Shown in pieces: positions 18,401 through 18,559 of a stretch of DNA of 18,559 nt; position 1 is the stretch's first letter; every line of letters starts with the position of its first letter. The DNA lies in contig PJAB01000975.1 in NCBI GenBank assembly GCA_002887195.1, positions 1-18,559 on the forward strand, in the 5' to 3' direction. Below the pieces are notes generated by a model. That model was not told where the DNA came from and did not search any database. It saw only the letters and a program-made list of their open reading frames with translations. Position numbers and translations under genes: made by a program. The DNA comes from Chrysochromulina parva. Taxonomy: Eukaryota; Haptophyta; Prymnesiales; Chrysochromulinaceae.

Positions 18401-18559
18401 TGCCCCCGCCAACACGGCCACCGCAGGGTTTGGCGGTTCCGCCGCCGCTGCCTGCACCGCCAACCCCACTCGGAGTGCCGCCGCAGCCGCCGCAGGTGCC
18501 GCCTCTGGGAGCGGCGCTCGCGCGGCTGGCGCCGCCGCTGCCTGCACCGCCAACCCCAC
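15425..18559 (+). CDS. two-exon gene, unknown repeat protein with oxygenase-like domain (partial at right edge)
   Basis: Unrecognised. Model: exon 1 15425-16169, intron 16170-16405, exon 2 16406 to beyond the window; about 966 codons so far, no stop yet. I chose ATG 15425 (MAPASPF...) over 15239 because the extra 62 codons look like spacer; 15523 is also possible. Exon 1 is Ala/Ser/Pro-rich and ends with a block of about 40 residues (SKRA...SD-F-M...GDQCRLRT). Exon 2 repeats that block, then has a globular region from about 16690 to 17270 with H-x-D (codons at 16996 and 17002) and a later His (17188 or 17194), spaced like the metal ligands of 2-oxoglutarate/Fe(II) oxygenases. A helical region (17280-17727), 31-35 residue repeats (17728-18171), a less GC-rich stretch and a Pro-rich tail follow. 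The usual distal Arg is not obvious. If no intron exists, this is two frames or a pseudogene. Confidence 0.5.
16170..16405 (+). other. predicted GT-AG spliceosomal intron
   Basis: The 236-base intron begins at GT 16170-16171 in the context AAAAG|GTACAT and ends at AG 16404-16405 in the context TCTGCGCAG|AT. A CTGAT branch-point match (16378-16382, A at 16381) lies 24 bases before the end, followed by a pyrimidine-rich stretch (about 16387-16401). Splicing removes the stop codons that block both flanking frames (TGA 16189-16191 and 16193-16195). It joins exon 1 in phase 1 to the frame that stays open to the window edge. Other acceptors, such as AG 16205-16206, give a frame that stops at 16571. 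Confidence 0.6.
16219..16278 (+). repeat. 12-bp tandem repeat within the predicted intron
   Basis: Five units of catgcggctgc(N) run head to tail, differing only in the last base of each unit. Read as protein it would give Cys/Gly, His/Ala or Met/Arg/Leu runs depending on frame. Placement inside the modelled intron explains why no frame there looks protein-like. Confidence 0.85.
17728..18171 (+). repeat. 93/105-bp coding tandem repeat, 4.6 copies
   Basis: Units start with GAC GTG GGC at 17728 (93 bases), 17821 (105), 17926 (93) and 18019 (93), plus a truncated unit at 18112-18171 beginning TAC GTG GGC. Each encodes about 31 residues containing SFAANPAAQQRLQAGL and SMHQALTDVG. Unit 2 and the truncated unit carry an extra 12 bases (SERG), showing block duplication of a two-type array. 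The 93-base units differ by only about 2 bases, so the array expanded or was homogenised recently. All lengths are multiples of three. Confidence 0.92.
18441..18559 (+). repeat. 90-bp period repeat in proline-rich tail, cut by window edge
   Basis: A 29-base stretch at 18441-18469 (encoding PPLPAPPTP) recurs exactly at 18531-18559, a 90-base offset, and the second copy is truncated by the end of the window. The period keeps the frame. The intervening bases also encode Pro-rich sequence, so the array probably continues to the right. Confidence 0.75.

Overview
The window is nuclear DNA from a GC-rich, intron-poor unicellular eukaryote, most plausibly an alga or similar protist. Three long single-exon genes encode eukaryote-specific or eukaryote-typical proteins: a 9.4 kb VPS13 lipid-transfer protein gene, a kanadaptin-type FHA protein gene, and a coiled-coil/armadillo-like protein gene. 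Spacers are only a few hundred bases long and the one intron I can model is short. The lineage (haptophyte, stramenopile, prasinophyte, red alga or other) cannot be fixed from the sequence. I see no bacterial operon signals, CRISPR array, rRNA, convincing tRNA or intact transposon.

Layout. Bases 1-596 are an upstream spacer with an 18-bp direct repeat and a dense cluster of inverted repeats at 381-471, including a perfect 22-bp palindrome. A plus-strand gene at 597-2231 encodes 544 aa: an N-terminal coiled coil with a 7-residue repeat, then an alpha-helical armadillo-like region. It converges on a minus-strand kanadaptin (SLC4A1AP) homologue at 2922-5276. Their shared 3' spacer (2232-2921) holds a very strong G-quadruplex motif and several hairpins. 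Upstream of kanadaptin on the same strand, 263 bases away, lies VPS13 (5540-14944, 3134 aa, no intron). A 14945-15424 spacer with AT-rich stretches separates VPS13 from a divergent plus-strand gene that runs off the right edge.

The right-hand gene (about 15425 to beyond 18559) is the least familiar part. It is broken by stops in every single frame near 16190. A 236-base GT-AG intron (16170-16405), with a good branch-point motif and pyrimidine-rich acceptor, restores one frame that stays open to the window edge. The predicted protein has a duplicated 40-residue block (94% identical at DNA level, one copy on each side of the intron), a region with the outline of a double-stranded beta-helix 2-oxoglutarate/Fe(II) oxygenase-like fold, four and a half near-identical 31-35 residue tandem repeats, and a proline-rich tail that is itself repetitive. 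It looks fast-evolving and repeat-driven, in contrast to the conserved housekeeping genes to its left.

The genes do not form an obvious pathway: lipid transport at membrane contacts (VPS13), a nuclear FHA protein (kanadaptin), a possible coiled-coil/ARM scaffold, and a gene of unknown function. Conserved-gene calls rest on motifs visible in the translations. Function of the first and last genes is inference.
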